DNA of 64,000 bases from Sphingobacterium detergens (GTDB taxonomy: Bacteria > Bacteroidota > Bacteroidia > Sphingobacteriales > Sphingobacteriaceae). Where the stretch lies: assembly GCF_003610355.1 (NCBI RefSeq), contig NZ_RAPY01000001.1, positions 2,286,500 through 2,350,499 on the forward strand, read 5' to 3'. Shown piece after piece: positions 43,495 to 52,704 of this stretch. Within the stretch, counting starts at the first letter, position 1, and every line of letters begins with the position of its first letter. The position numbers and the translations under genes are program-made. The notes below the pieces were generated by a model. The model ran no database searches and was not told where the DNA came from. It saw only the letters and a program-made list of their open reading frames with translations.

Positions 43495-43513
43495 AACATT
43501 AATATTTCTATAG

Positions 43514-45706
43514 ATGCCTAAATTTCCTCACTACCGCCAATTTGATGTCATGGACTGTGGTGCAACATGCTTACGTATGATTTGCAAATACTATGGAAAA
43601 AATATTAATATTGATACAATAAGGAAACTATCACAAACTCATGGAGCTGGCGTAAACCTGTTAGGAATAAGTGAAGCTGCTGAAAAATTGGGATTTAGGA
43701 CACAAGGAGTCCGTCTTAGTGTTACTCAATTAGAAGAGATAACATTACCCTGTATTCTGCATTGGCGACAGAGTCACTTTGTCATTCTGTATAAAGTAAA
43801 AAAGCAAATCTATTACTTGGCTGATCCAGCTATTGGGCTAAGAGAATTAAGTTATGAAGAGCTTATTTCAGACTGGTTCTCTTTTAAAGAACTAAATAAT
43901 GGTATTTCCCTTTTAATAGAACCTAGTCCCGATTTTTTTGAAGATGATATTGAGGGCAACTCACAGAAAAATAAAGGCTTACAATGGCATGTGCTGTTAC
44001 AATATTTTAGTCAATACAAATCGTTGATTATCCAGCTTTTTTTTGGACTTATCATAGGAACACTTTTACAACTAATACCTCCTTTTTTAACACAGTCCAT
44101 TGTAGATACAGGAATTAATACGAAAAACATCGGGTTTGTTTATCTTATCCTATTTGCACAATTAATGCTTTTTGTCGGACAGACAGGAGTTACTTTTATT
44201 CGTTCTTGGATTTTATTACATATCAGCACCAGAATAAACATCGCTGTTGTAACTGATATGCTTATAAAACTCATGAAGCTACCAATGAGTTTCTTTGAAT
44301 TGAAAACCCATGGGGATATAATGCAACGAATGTATGACCAACAACGAATTGAAACATTTCTTACAGGTTCATCATTAAATACATTATTTTCATTGATTAA
44401 TCTTACTGTATTCAGCATCATATTAATATATTATAACACCGCTATATTTTTCACATTTTTTATTTCAACCATTATCTATACTGGATGGATCTTGCTCTTT
44501 ATGAAAAGACGTAGAGATCTCGATCAAAAGAGATTTAACATATCTTCTGATAACCAAACAGTGACAACCGAACTTATACAAAGTATACAGGAAATTAAGC
44601 TGACTAATAGTGAAAAACAAAAACGATGGATATGGGAAGCTATTCAGGCACGCCTTTTTAAGTTTAAGGTTAAAAGTCTAGCCCTTTCACAGTATCAACA
44701 AGCTGGAGGATTAGCAATCAATCAGTTAAAAGGTATTTTTATAACATTTTTAAGCGCCGAGTCTGTCATAGAAGGAAACTTGACTTTTGGCGGGATGTTG
44801 GCAATACAATATATTGTAGGAATGATAAGCAGCCCTATTGAACAACTTCTAGTTTTTATTCAACAATATCAAGATGCCAAAATTAGTCTAGAACGAATTA
44901 ACGAAATTTATCAACAAGAGGACGAAGAACCTGACGACCGAAATTGGATCACAAAGCTGCCAAAAGATGGTTCTATAATTTTAAAAGACATTACATTTAC
45001 ATATTATGGTGCAGGAAATGAACCCGCACTTTATGATATCAATCTTTTAATTCCAGAAGGTAAGACCACCGCTATAGTAGGGATGAGCGGAAGTGGTAAG
45101 ACAACTATTTTAAAATTAATTATGAGATTCTATACACCTGAAAGAGGTGAAATCTCTATTGGGAAGACTAAATTAGACCAAATATCTTACAAGACCTGGC
45201 GTGAAAACTGTGGAATAGTGATGCAGGAGGGTTTCATATTTGCTGACACAATAGAAAATAATATAGCTGTTGGCGAAGAAAGACCTGACACTAACAAAAT
45301 AGAGCATGCGATCAAAATGGCAAATTTAGAAGAATTTATAGCAGAACAACCGTTCGGTTTGAAAACCAAAATTGGAGTAGCAGGAAAAGGAATAAGTCAA
45401 GGTCAAAAACAACGTCTTTTAATTGCTCGTGCTGTATATAAAAATCCAAAATTTATATTTTTTGATGAAGCTACCAATGCGTTAGATGCAAAAAATGAAA
45501 GAATAATAATCGACAATCTTAATAAGTTTTTTATAGGAAGAACGGTTATTGTTGTCGCTCATAGATTGAGTACAGTAAGTCAGGCAGACAACATTATAGT
45601 CATGGATAAAGGAAGAATCGTAGAACAAGGACGACATGATGAATTAATTGATCAACGAGGTGAATACTACCAGTTAATAAAAAATCAACTTGAATTAGGA
45701 AATTAA
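43514..45706 (+). CDS. Peptidase-containing ABC exporter (C39 peptidase)
   Basis: The 730-residue protein has a C39 peptidase domain (about 1-135; catalytic Cys in DCGATCLRM, His in SHFVILYK, Asp in LADPAIG), six transmembrane helices (about 165-440) and an ATP-binding domain (Walker A GMSGSGKTT, signature GISQGQKQR, Walker B FIFFDEAT, His in VIVVAHR). It removes leaders after GG and exports the core peptide. The GG leader encoded at 37229 is the natural substrate. Family and role are secure. Confidence 0.95.
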   Translation: MPKFPHYRQFDVMDCGATCLRMICKYYGKNINIDTIRKLSQTHGAGVNLLGISEAAEKLGFRTQGVRLSVTQLEEITLPCILHWRQSHFVILYKVKKQIYYLADPAIGLRELSYEELISDWFSFKELNNGISLLIEPSPDFFEDDIEGNSQKNKGLQWHVLLQYFSQYKSLIIQLFFGLIIGTLLQLIPPFLTQSIVDTGINTKNIGFVYLILFAQLMLFVGQTGVTFIRSWILLHISTRINIAVVTDMLIKLMKLPMSFFELKTHGDIMQRMYDQQRIETFLTGSSLNTLFSLINLTVFSIILIYYNTAIFFTFFISTIIYTGWILLFMKRRRDLDQKRFNISSDNQTVTTELIQSIQEIKLTNSEKQKRWIWEAIQARLFKFKVKSLALSQYQQAGGLAINQLKGIFITFLSAESVIEGNLTFGGMLAIQYIVGMISSPIEQLLVFIQQYQDAKISLERINEIYQQEDEEPDDRNWITKLPKDGSIILKDITFTYYGAGNEPALYDINLLIPEGKTTAIVGMSGSGKTTILKLIMRFYTPERGEISIGKTKLDQISYKTWRENCGIVMQEGFIFADTIENNIAVGEERPDTNKIEHAIKMANLEEFIAEQPFGLKTKIGVAGKGISQGQKQRLLIARAVYKNPKFIFFDEATNALDAKNERIIIDNLNKFFIGRTVIVVAHRLSTVSQADNIIVMDKGRIVEQGRHDELIDQRGEYYQLIKNQLELGN

Positions 45707-45728
45707 TAAGATAGTCTAAAAATAAAAT

Positions 45729-47000
45729 ATGATGAATAAAAATAGCAATGAAGCTCATATATATTCAGAAGATATGCACGATATAGTAGCTAAACCACCT
45801 TCATGGTTACTACGTTGGGGCCTTACACTAATATTTCTGATCCTATCGGCGATAATAGCAATATCAGCTTTTCTGAGGTATCCGGACATTATACAAGCCA
45901 ATTTTAAAATCAATACATTAAACGCACCAAAAGCATTAGTCCCTAAGATATCGGGATCTATTGTTAGGCTTTTTGTGGAAGACAGACAAGAGGTAAAAGA
46001 AGGAGATGTTATTGCTTGGCTTGAAAGTTCTGCCAATCACCAACAAATTCTTGATCTCTTAGAAAAGTTAAGGCTTTTAAGAAAAAGTCAAAATAGCGAC
46101 CAATTTATTAATTTTAATGCACCTGATGACTTGGATTTGGGTGAATTACAAAATGCATATCAGACTTTTTACGAAAGTTACCTTTCCTATAAATCGGCAT
46201 TTGTAGGCGGTGTTTATTTAAAACAACGGGCTTTTTTGTTAAAGGAAATGGACTATCAAAAGAAAGAACAAAAAAAGTTATTCGACCAAAAAACAATTTA
46301 TGAAAGAGATTATCAACTCGCAAAGAAACAACACAATTCATATCAAATACTAGCTGACAAGAAAGTGATATCTCCAATGGAGATGCAAGAACAGGAGTCT
46401 AAACTACTGTCAAAACAACAACCTGTTGAGCAAATTGTGCAAACGATACTTTCCAATGATGCAAACACAGTAACTAAACAAAAAGAGTTATCTGAATTGG
46501 ACAATAAAATAACTACAGAAAGAAAAACCTTTTTACAGGCACTTAATAGCTTGATCAGTGAAGCTGAACTATGGAAAAAACAACACACGATAACAGCCAG
46601 CCAATCTGGTCGAATATCATTTGCGAGTATAATACAAGAAAAACAGTATGTCGAAGCAAACAGACCATTATTTTATATCGACCCAGGCAATAGTCAATAT
46701 TTTTGCGAAATGTATGTCAAACAGAACAACATGGGAAAAGTTAAAATGGGGCAAAAGGTTCTTCTAAAAATGTCAAGTTATCCTTTTGAGGAATACGGCG
46801 CAGTCGAAGGGGAAATAGAAAAGATAACAGACATTCCTTATCAAGATAGCATATATCTTTCAAAAGTGAAACTTTCACCTAATAAAAATGCCAAAATTAT
46901 ACTTAAAACGGGGATGACGGGAACTGCAAATATCGTTACTGACAACTCAAGCCTTCTTCAACGTTTTGGAAGATCGGTCATGCACAATATGGTAAGATAG
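45729..47000 (+). CDS. HlyD-family membrane-fusion protein
   Basis: The 423-residue protein has one N-terminal membrane helix (WGLTLIFLILSAIIAISAFL, about 29-48), a biotinyl-lipoyl-like half (ALVPKISGSIVRLFVEDRQE, EGDVIAWLESS), a long coiled coil (about 150-280) and the second lipoyl/beta-barrel part (ITASQSGRISFASIIQEKQY). It links the inner-membrane exporter to an outer-membrane channel. It follows the exporter by 22 nt and ends the plus-strand operon. Confidence 0.92.
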   Translation: MMNKNSNEAHIYSEDMHDIVAKPPSWLLRWGLTLIFLILSAIIAISAFLRYPDIIQANFKINTLNAPKALVPKISGSIVRLFVEDRQEVKEGDVIAWLESSANHQQILDLLEKLRLLRKSQNSDQFINFNAPDDLDLGELQNAYQTFYESYLSYKSAFVGGVYLKQRAFLLKEMDYQKKEQKKLFDQKTIYERDYQLAKKQHNSYQILADKKVISPMEMQEQESKLLSKQQPVEQIVQTILSNDANTVTKQKELSELDNKITTERKTFLQALNSLISEAELWKKQHTITASQSGRISFASIIQEKQYVEANRPLFYIDPGNSQYFCEMYVKQNNMGKVKMGQKVLLKMSSYPFEEYGAVEGEIEKITDIPYQDSIYLSKVKLSPNKNAKIILKTGMTGTANIVTDNSSLLQRFGRSVMHNMVR

Positions 47001-47019
47001 CCAAATAAAAATACACTAT

Positions 47020-48624
47020 TTACAAAAGTAGCGCAAAATGTAAGTCTTTATTTTTTTCTTGCTTGTATTCGTTTAACATCATAAATCCTATACCAATAAT
47101 GCCGTCATCCAAAGTCAATACTTGATATCCACGGTACTCAATAAATGGGTTAGCGCTTTTAATATCCTTTTGGACTATCAAATTAATACATTTCTTCTTT
47201 AAGACTTCGAATGCAGGATAAAATACATTTTGAATAATCCAATTACAAAGATGTATAATTCTAAGCAAAGTTCTAAGATTGTTACTATTGGATGTTTTTA
47301 GTTCTAAATTATATGCAACATAATTGATGATCCAATCGTTTTCTATCAAAAAATTTCGTAAGCTTTTTGATCCTTCAATTAAGCCTAGTGAAACAACTAT
47401 TGAAAGAAACCCTAAAATGTCTTCTACACTCGAGGGAGAATTGTTCTTATAAAATTTTATAAGATAATTTAACGAAGAAGGGAGCTCGAGAGAGGGAACT
47501 TTATCGAGAATAATGTTTAATCTACTGCTTACAAAAGCGATTTTAAGTATGAGATCGTAACTCAAAAAGTGATTACTTTTGAAATTTTGTATAAAAAAAT
47601 CAATATAACTTAGTATTGACATCAAAATCTTCTTGTCATTTGATGTCAAAAATCCTCTTTTACTAAAATAGATTCCTACATCTGTTAAGATATTAATATC
47701 ATTTTTATTATTATCCACCAACATACTAATATGAGCGTTAACTTCTGACAATAAGTCATCTTCACTAATATTTATATATTTTTGCTGGATTAACTCTGTC
47801 AAGCCCCAAGATATCCCTGTAAGACCGGATTTCATGGACAAGGAGATATCCTTACTCAAAGAACAACTAATACGTTCAATACAATAATCAGCAAAATTAT
47901 GATTAGGTTTATATTTAAAAATTGCGGAATACTCGTAATAAAAAATCACCCTTGATATTGAGGAATTCAAGCTTATTTCCTCATTTTTAAATGAGCTCGC
48001 ACCAAACAAAAGAATATTATTAATCCAAGAAAGCTCTTTCTCAATTTGATCCGAATACGCTCTATTTTTAGAAGTTTTTAGCTGAGATAAATCTATTATT
48101 GGTTCTTCATAGATACAATTAAAGGGATCTAACCAAGAATTCCAGCTTTTATTTGGTGTTAAATAGCTTGGACCATACAGAGCTTTACAATAATCAACAC
48201 TTCTTTTCAAAACATTCACCTCTATCCCACTTATTGTATCTCTTTTTATTCCTTCAATAAATATGCTTTTTTCGTAACCTAAGAGCTTAACTTTATTCTC
48301 AAATTCGTTACTCATATTTTCAACAATATAGTTTCCAAACTCAAATAGAAAAAAGATATCGACCTGGCCATCATCTAAATATAAAGTTGCTTCGCATATA
48401 TTTCCTCTAAAATATCTTACTTTACAAACTGGAAGTAACTCAATAATATCATGTATTTCATTTTTATTGACATAAACTGAAATATCTATATCTAGATCAT
48501 GGCTTATCATTTCACCATTTCTCACATATCCCAAACAACAACCTCCATTTAAAAACCAGATAATTCCTAGATCATCTAAAAGTTTAGAAACGGATAACAA
48601 GCAATTTAAAATATGATTTGGCAT
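47020..48624 (-). CDS. LicD-type nucleotidyltransferase-fold / LanC-like fusion
   Basis: The 534-residue protein starts with a LicD/fukutin-like domain: WFLNGGCCLGYVRNGEMISH then DLDIDISVYV (about 22-52), matching the GGtLLGxxRhxgxIpwDdDIDi motif of phosphocholine/phosphosugar transferases. From about 240 the protein is helical with LanC-like G-turns (SGLTGISWGLTELIQ, LDDGIIGIGFMMLNE) and no zinc ligands. It converges with the export operon 20 bp from its end. With the cytidylyltransferase at 40775, a two-step route can be imagined: CDP-X is made, and phospho-X is transferred to a peptide held by the toroid. That is inference; the family features are seen. Confidence 0.7.
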   Translation of the reverse strand: MPNHILNCLLSVSKLLDDLGIIWFLNGGCCLGYVRNGEMISHDLDIDISVYVNKNEIHDIIELLPVCKVRYFRGNICEATLYLDDGQVDIFFLFEFGNYIVENMSNEFENKVKLLGYEKSIFIEGIKRDTISGIEVNVLKRSVDYCKALYGPSYLTPNKSWNSWLDPFNCIYEEPIIDLSQLKTSKNRAYSDQIEKELSWINNILLFGASSFKNEEISLNSSISRVIFYYEYSAIFKYKPNHNFADYCIERISCSLSKDISLSMKSGLTGISWGLTELIQQKYINISEDDLLSEVNAHISMLVDNNKNDINILTDVGIYFSKRGFLTSNDKKILMSILSYIDFFIQNFKSNHFLSYDLILKIAFVSSRLNIILDKVPSLELPSSLNYLIKFYKNNSPSSVEDILGFLSIVVSLGLIEGSKSLRNFLIENDWIINYVAYNLELKTSNSNNLRTLLRIIHLCNWIIQNVFYPAFEVLKKKCINLIVQKDIKSANPFIEYRGYQVLTLDDGIIGIGFMMLNEYKQEKNKDLHFALLL

Positions 48625-48910
48625 TTTGGCTTTAAAAGTAAATTTTCAATAAAAATCTAGGGTATTATTTTTTAACTAAGATATGTCATTACCAATGACA
48701 GTATGAACAAATAAATTAATCGTTCAGCAACAGTTTGACATGAAATATCAACGTACAAATCCAAATTTATTTTTTTATTGTGAACTTTATTTCAACAGAA
48801 AGATAAATTTATGTAAACGATCCAAGAATCCGTAAAATATCATAAGTTTAGGTGATCTAGAAAACGTGGGTAGAAAATTTTGTCCAACTAACTTTAAGTA
48901 AATACAGAAT

Positions 48911-48935
48911 TAAACCCGTCGAACCTGACGGGCTT
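48911..48935 (-). terminator. Terminator of beta-helix gene 2
   Basis: Stem CCCGTC/GACGGG with 6-nt loop, followed on the minus strand by TTTAATTCTG. The rest of 48625-48972 is AT-rich with no supported gene; it includes the promoter region of the LicD-like gene. Confidence 0.6.
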
Positions 48936-48972
48936 AATCTTAAATACTGCTCTACAAGCATCGAAAAATAAA

Positions 48973-51459
48973 CTACAAAAGAATACTCTCATTCTCATCT
49001 TTCAAGATCAGATAAAAATTAGTGGACAGCGGATCATAACAGCTGATCCTTGCATACAAAGCCCCATCGGGAACAGTTATTTCTTGATTGGTGATAACCA
49101 TATCCGTCTGCGGATAAGCTGATAGAAAGGCTGCAGCACCATTATTGCTATAAAATGCAATTCTACTGCCCTGATTACCAAATCGGCCATTGTAAAGGAT
49201 CTTCTTCGCCCCCATCAGATCCACATAGCTACTGACACCCCAAAGCGCTGTTGCAGCTGAAGTCGTTCCAGACGCATTGATCATAGCGGACATTGTCAAG
49301 GACGGAATAACCTTCGAAGGGCTCTGATCGGCGGTCAATAAAACTTCGACATCCATAATTCGGTCTGCATTAAAGGAATTAATGGAAAGCTCTTTGGATT
49401 GTGGATCGAAAGCGATAAATCCCGCCGGTGTAATATCCCCTAGCCTATTTGCCAAAACGCCTGATTTAATCTCTCCAGTATACTGGCCATAGGCAGATTT
49501 TGAAGTCACAATTGCATTGTGAGTACCGATATTGAGTACCGAATTTACTGCTTTACTTGGTGACCAAGATTTAAGGGAACAAAGGGAGACCAATCCGTCT
49601 TTGTGATTACTGACAACCAATTGCGCATTCGTCTTGTTTTCATTAAATGTTATCGTTGACAGATCCTTGAATCTAAACCCATCAGCAGCATTAAGTGCAA
49701 GTCCGATATCATCTGTTCGGAAAGTATCCTGAATAGAAACAGATTGAGACTGTTTATTTAGCTCGGCAGCTAAAGCTGGATCAATAAAACCCGAGGCATG
49801 CTCAAGCACTGAAATAGCCGTATTACCTGCTGCATGGAAATTTTTGATCCCTCGGTAATAATAAGGTGATTTATCCTTTCGCTGGCTATTCTCTACATTA
49901 CAGTTGATGATATTGACTCCGTTGGCGATGTAATCAGCCTTTGTGTAGCCTGTCCAACTATTCTTTACTTCCCCTGTTTCACTTCCGGTGCGCAATATGG
50001 TTCCGTTGACTTTATTTCGGTAGATAGAAAAACTACAGTTTTCAATATTGATATTTTTATAGACTTCCCAAGATCCGGCTACAGGCTCGTCTGGCAATGC
50101 CATTCGCATAAACCCTACGGCCATAGGGGTACCGACATGCTGCACGTTTTTGATATACACATTCTCGGCATAGCCACGGATACTGCCAAATTCTTTTAAT
50201 AGGGCTTTTGAAGCGGATGACTGATTGATAATTTTGACGTCTTCGATCCAGATGTTTTTGACGTAATATAACTGTGTATGCGACATAAATTTTCGTAGAT
50301 CGGCGTATTCATCAGTGATGACCCAGGTGGTATTTTTAACTCTGATATTTTCAACGAGCTTATTTTCGTCATAGCCCACAAACTTAAATCCATCGCCATT
50401 GACCGAGTAGAGGTTTTCGGCATAGACATGACTTGCCTGCACATAGATACATCGCTCAATAGGATTGATCGCCCGGATATTGTTATAGGTGGTATAACTC
50501 CCTGAACTCAGGACACAGTCCATTCCGTAAGGCTCTGGTATGGTGGGCACTTCTTTTTGAACAAAATTTGCGCTTTGCTCCTGCGTATTGATCAATTCGA
50601 TATTCTGGATGTAACTATTCCAGGTATTATTTACCACACCGGAAGCAGCATTGTAGAATTTGCAGTCCGCGATAAGCAAGCCCTTGGAAAGTGACAGATT
50701 ACCGCCAACATTCCGATCAGTCGTAATACTTGCATGGATGTTGTAAGTGATAATATTGTTGATCTCGCCGCCCATTATTCCAGATTCCTCAATCAGTCCT
50801 TTTGCTCGGTATTTACCATTCTCCTCGGGAACTATTGCCCGGCAAATAATATTGCGGTAATAGATGTATCGATCTGTCTTTGTACCTGAGGAATAGAAAA
50901 GGGTACGACAGTTGTGTGCTGTGGTATTGCTCCCAAAATTATTCCGAAGTTCGATCTCAAGATCTGTAACATGCAATCGCTTCACATTGGTGGTGTTGAT
51001 CTGAATGTCACCATCAACGATCAGTTTGGCACCGTTGATCGCTCTAAGTGAAGATCCGCCCATTGTAGCTCGTGGCCCTGCCGCCTGGATCAATGTATCA
51101 CGGCTGAGTATGACTTCCTTTTTATATTTTCCGGCATAGACGCTTGAGAAGTAAAAAGCATCTAAGTCATTGGTCAGGCCATCGCAATGGGCTCCGAAAT
51201 ATAAAACATCGACTCCATCAGTAAAATGATGAACAAGCTTGATACCACCGACAGCAATTATGCTTCCGCCATCATCTCCTCCGGGTTCGGTAGCAGCGTA
51301 ATAATATAGGATTGGTGCCGGTGTATCTCCTTGTTTGTAGTAGCCGAGTAGCTTTACCCCTGAATAGATTGGTGTGGTTCCTTGTAGTCCTGCAATTTCA
51401 TCTGAGGAGAGGCTCCTCATCTCTACCATCGTGTTTTTAATTAAAATCTGATTTGCCAT
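48973..51459 (-). CDS. Right-handed beta-helix protein, paralogue 2
   Basis: The 828-residue protein begins MANQILIKNTMVEMRSLSS and shares its first 90 residues (YSGVKLLGYYKQGDTPAPIL, GGSIIAVGGIKLVHHF) with the protein at 34576-36549. The middle (about 100-590) is a pectate-lyase-like parallel beta-helix with repeated short strands and N-rich turns (INTTNVKRLHVTDLEIELRN, IYVQASHVYAENLYSVNGDG). The last 220 residues are a different, sandwich-like C-terminal domain (about 650-828). No signal peptide is seen. The shared front and different rear recall modular phage tail-spike or surface-binding proteins. Catalysis cannot be inferred. Confidence 0.75.
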   Translation of the reverse strand: MANQILIKNTMVEMRSLSSDEIAGLQGTTPIYSGVKLLGYYKQGDTPAPILYYYAATEPGGDDGGSIIAVGGIKLVHHFTDGVDVLYFGAHCDGLTNDLDAFYFSSVYAGKYKKEVILSRDTLIQAAGPRATMGGSSLRAINGAKLIVDGDIQINTTNVKRLHVTDLEIELRNNFGSNTTAHNCRTLFYSSGTKTDRYIYYRNIICRAIVPEENGKYRAKGLIEESGIMGGEINNIITYNIHASITTDRNVGGNLSLSKGLLIADCKFYNAASGVVNNTWNSYIQNIELINTQEQSANFVQKEVPTIPEPYGMDCVLSSGSYTTYNNIRAINPIERCIYVQASHVYAENLYSVNGDGFKFVGYDENKLVENIRVKNTTWVITDEYADLRKFMSHTQLYYVKNIWIEDVKIINQSSASKALLKEFGSIRGYAENVYIKNVQHVGTPMAVGFMRMALPDEPVAGSWEVYKNINIENCSFSIYRNKVNGTILRTGSETGEVKNSWTGYTKADYIANGVNIINCNVENSQRKDKSPYYYRGIKNFHAAGNTAISVLEHASGFIDPALAAELNKQSQSVSIQDTFRTDDIGLALNAADGFRFKDLSTITFNENKTNAQLVVSNHKDGLVSLCSLKSWSPSKAVNSVLNIGTHNAIVTSKSAYGQYTGEIKSGVLANRLGDITPAGFIAFDPQSKELSINSFNADRIMDVEVLLTADQSPSKVIPSLTMSAMINASGTTSAATALWGVSSYVDLMGAKKILYNGRFGNQGSRIAFYSNNGAAAFLSAYPQTDMVITNQEITVPDGALYARISCYDPLSTNFYLILKDENESILL

Positions 51460-51563
51460 ATTTTCTTTTCTTTTAAAGTGTATAGCAAAAGTAGGCGGGC
51501 TGGTACCGCTATTTGAGGAAAAGAAGGGGTATGTAAGCGGTAGTGGCGAGATACCGAAAAGTC
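51451..51563 (-). repeat. 113-bp conserved leader, copy 2
   Basis: Matches 36541-36653 except one base. It has the same minus-strand -7 element TACTTTTG at 51486-51493. Confidence 0.85.
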
Positions 51564-51738
51564 AGGAATTTTAAGACTTTCTTGAGTTCTTATTTTAAAT
51601 CTTCATCTATGATGATTTATATATTGCTATTTTTTTTAGTATATTTATACTCATAAAAAGTAAATAAAAACTGTAATAGCCAGTTATTAGGTCTAGTTTT
51701 CTCAAACTGACAAAGAATAATTTATCAAATCTAAATGT

Positions 51739-52554
51739 ATGGCAAAGAATAAAAAGATTAATGTACAGGGGAAGGAAATAACAATCATTCTCGACAATGA
51801 CAAAGAGTTTATTTCACTTACTGATATGCTAAAAGCTAAAGATGGAGACTTTTTCATTTCTGATTGGCTTCGAAACAGAAACACAGTTGAATATCTAGGT
51901 ATTTGGGAAAGCATTTATAACCCCCTTTTTAATTATGGCGAATTCGCCATAATTAAAAGTCAGGCCGGACTTAACAGTTATAAAATCAGTGTTAAAGATT
52001 GGGTTGAGAAGACAAACGCCATCGGCTTAAAAGCGACTGCAGGAAGATATGGCGGGACATATGCACATCCTGATATAGCTTTTGAATTCGGTATGTGGAT
52101 TAGCCCCCATTTTAAAATTTACCTAATCAAAGAATTTCAACGCCTAAAAGATGAAGAAAACGACCGTTTGAAGTTAAACTGGAGTTTACAAAGAACTTTA
52201 GCCAAGGTGAATTACCAAATCCATACCGATGCAATCAAAGAAAATCTTATTCCAACAGAAATTACCAAACAACAAGCGAGTTCCGTTTATGCTAGTGAAG
52301 CCGATCTGCTTAATGTTGCATTATTTGGTATGACAGCGAAAGAATGGAGAGATTCAAATCCAGATAAGAGAGGTAATATTCGAGACTATGCTGTTATAGA
52401 ACAATTGGTGGTATTAAGTAACATGGAGAGTATAAACGCGCTATTAATTCAACAGGGGTTACCGCAAAATGAAAGACTTAAGCAACTCAATAAGGTTGCT
52501 ATGACACAAATGCGGTCACTCGTAGAAAATAAGGCTGTTAAAAAATTAAAATAG
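51739..52554 (+). CDS. KilA-N domain protein
   Basis: The 271-residue protein has a KilA-N DNA-binding domain at about 5-130: EFISLTDMLKAKDGDFFISD, NTVEYLGIWESIYNPLFNYG, SVKDWVEKTNAIGLKATAGR and HPDIAFEFGMWISPHFKIYL, which match the KilA-N consensus closely. A helical C-terminal part follows. Such genes are found in phages, mobile elements and bacterial chromosomes, often alone, as here. The function is not known beyond DNA binding. No other phage structural gene is next to it, so it is not by itself evidence of a prophage. Confidence 0.88.
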   Translation: MAKNKKINVQGKEITIILDNDKEFISLTDMLKAKDGDFFISDWLRNRNTVEYLGIWESIYNPLFNYGEFAIIKSQAGLNSYKISVKDWVEKTNAIGLKATAGRYGGTYAHPDIAFEFGMWISPHFKIYLIKEFQRLKDEENDRLKLNWSLQRTLAKVNYQIHTDAIKENLIPTEITKQQASSVYASEADLLNVALFGMTAKEWRDSNPDKRGNIRDYAVIEQLVVLSNMESINALLIQQGLPQNERLKQLNKVAMTQMRSLVENKAVKKLK

Positions 52555-52633
52555 AAGATCATACATGTATACTTATTTTTAGGAAAGTTTGCATAATTGT
52601 TTATTAAATGGTCTTTTTGGGATAACATAAAAA

Positions 52634-52660
52634 GCTTACCCACAATACCTCAGGGTTAGC
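52634..52660 (-). terminator. Terminator of aldo/keto reductase gene
   Basis: GCTTACCC and GGGTTAGC pair with one mismatch around an 11-nt loop, followed on the minus strand by TTTTTATG. Confidence 0.55.
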
Positions 52661-52704
52661 GGTGAGTGTTCCCTATTTATAAATCCACAACTGAGATTCA
52701 CCAT

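Noticed and set aside
47020..48624. LicD/LanC-like fusion as a true lanthionine synthetase
   Set aside because: The zinc-binding Cys and Cys-His motifs are absent and the precursor core lacks Cys.
34576..51459. Whole 34-51 kb region as a prophage because of tail-spike-like beta-helix proteins
   Set aside because: The genes between them form a peptide biosynthesis and export cluster and no phage structural genes are present.
51739..52554. KilA-N gene as proof of a prophage
   Set aside because: No integrase, capsid, portal or terminase genes are near it; KilA-N genes often stand alone.
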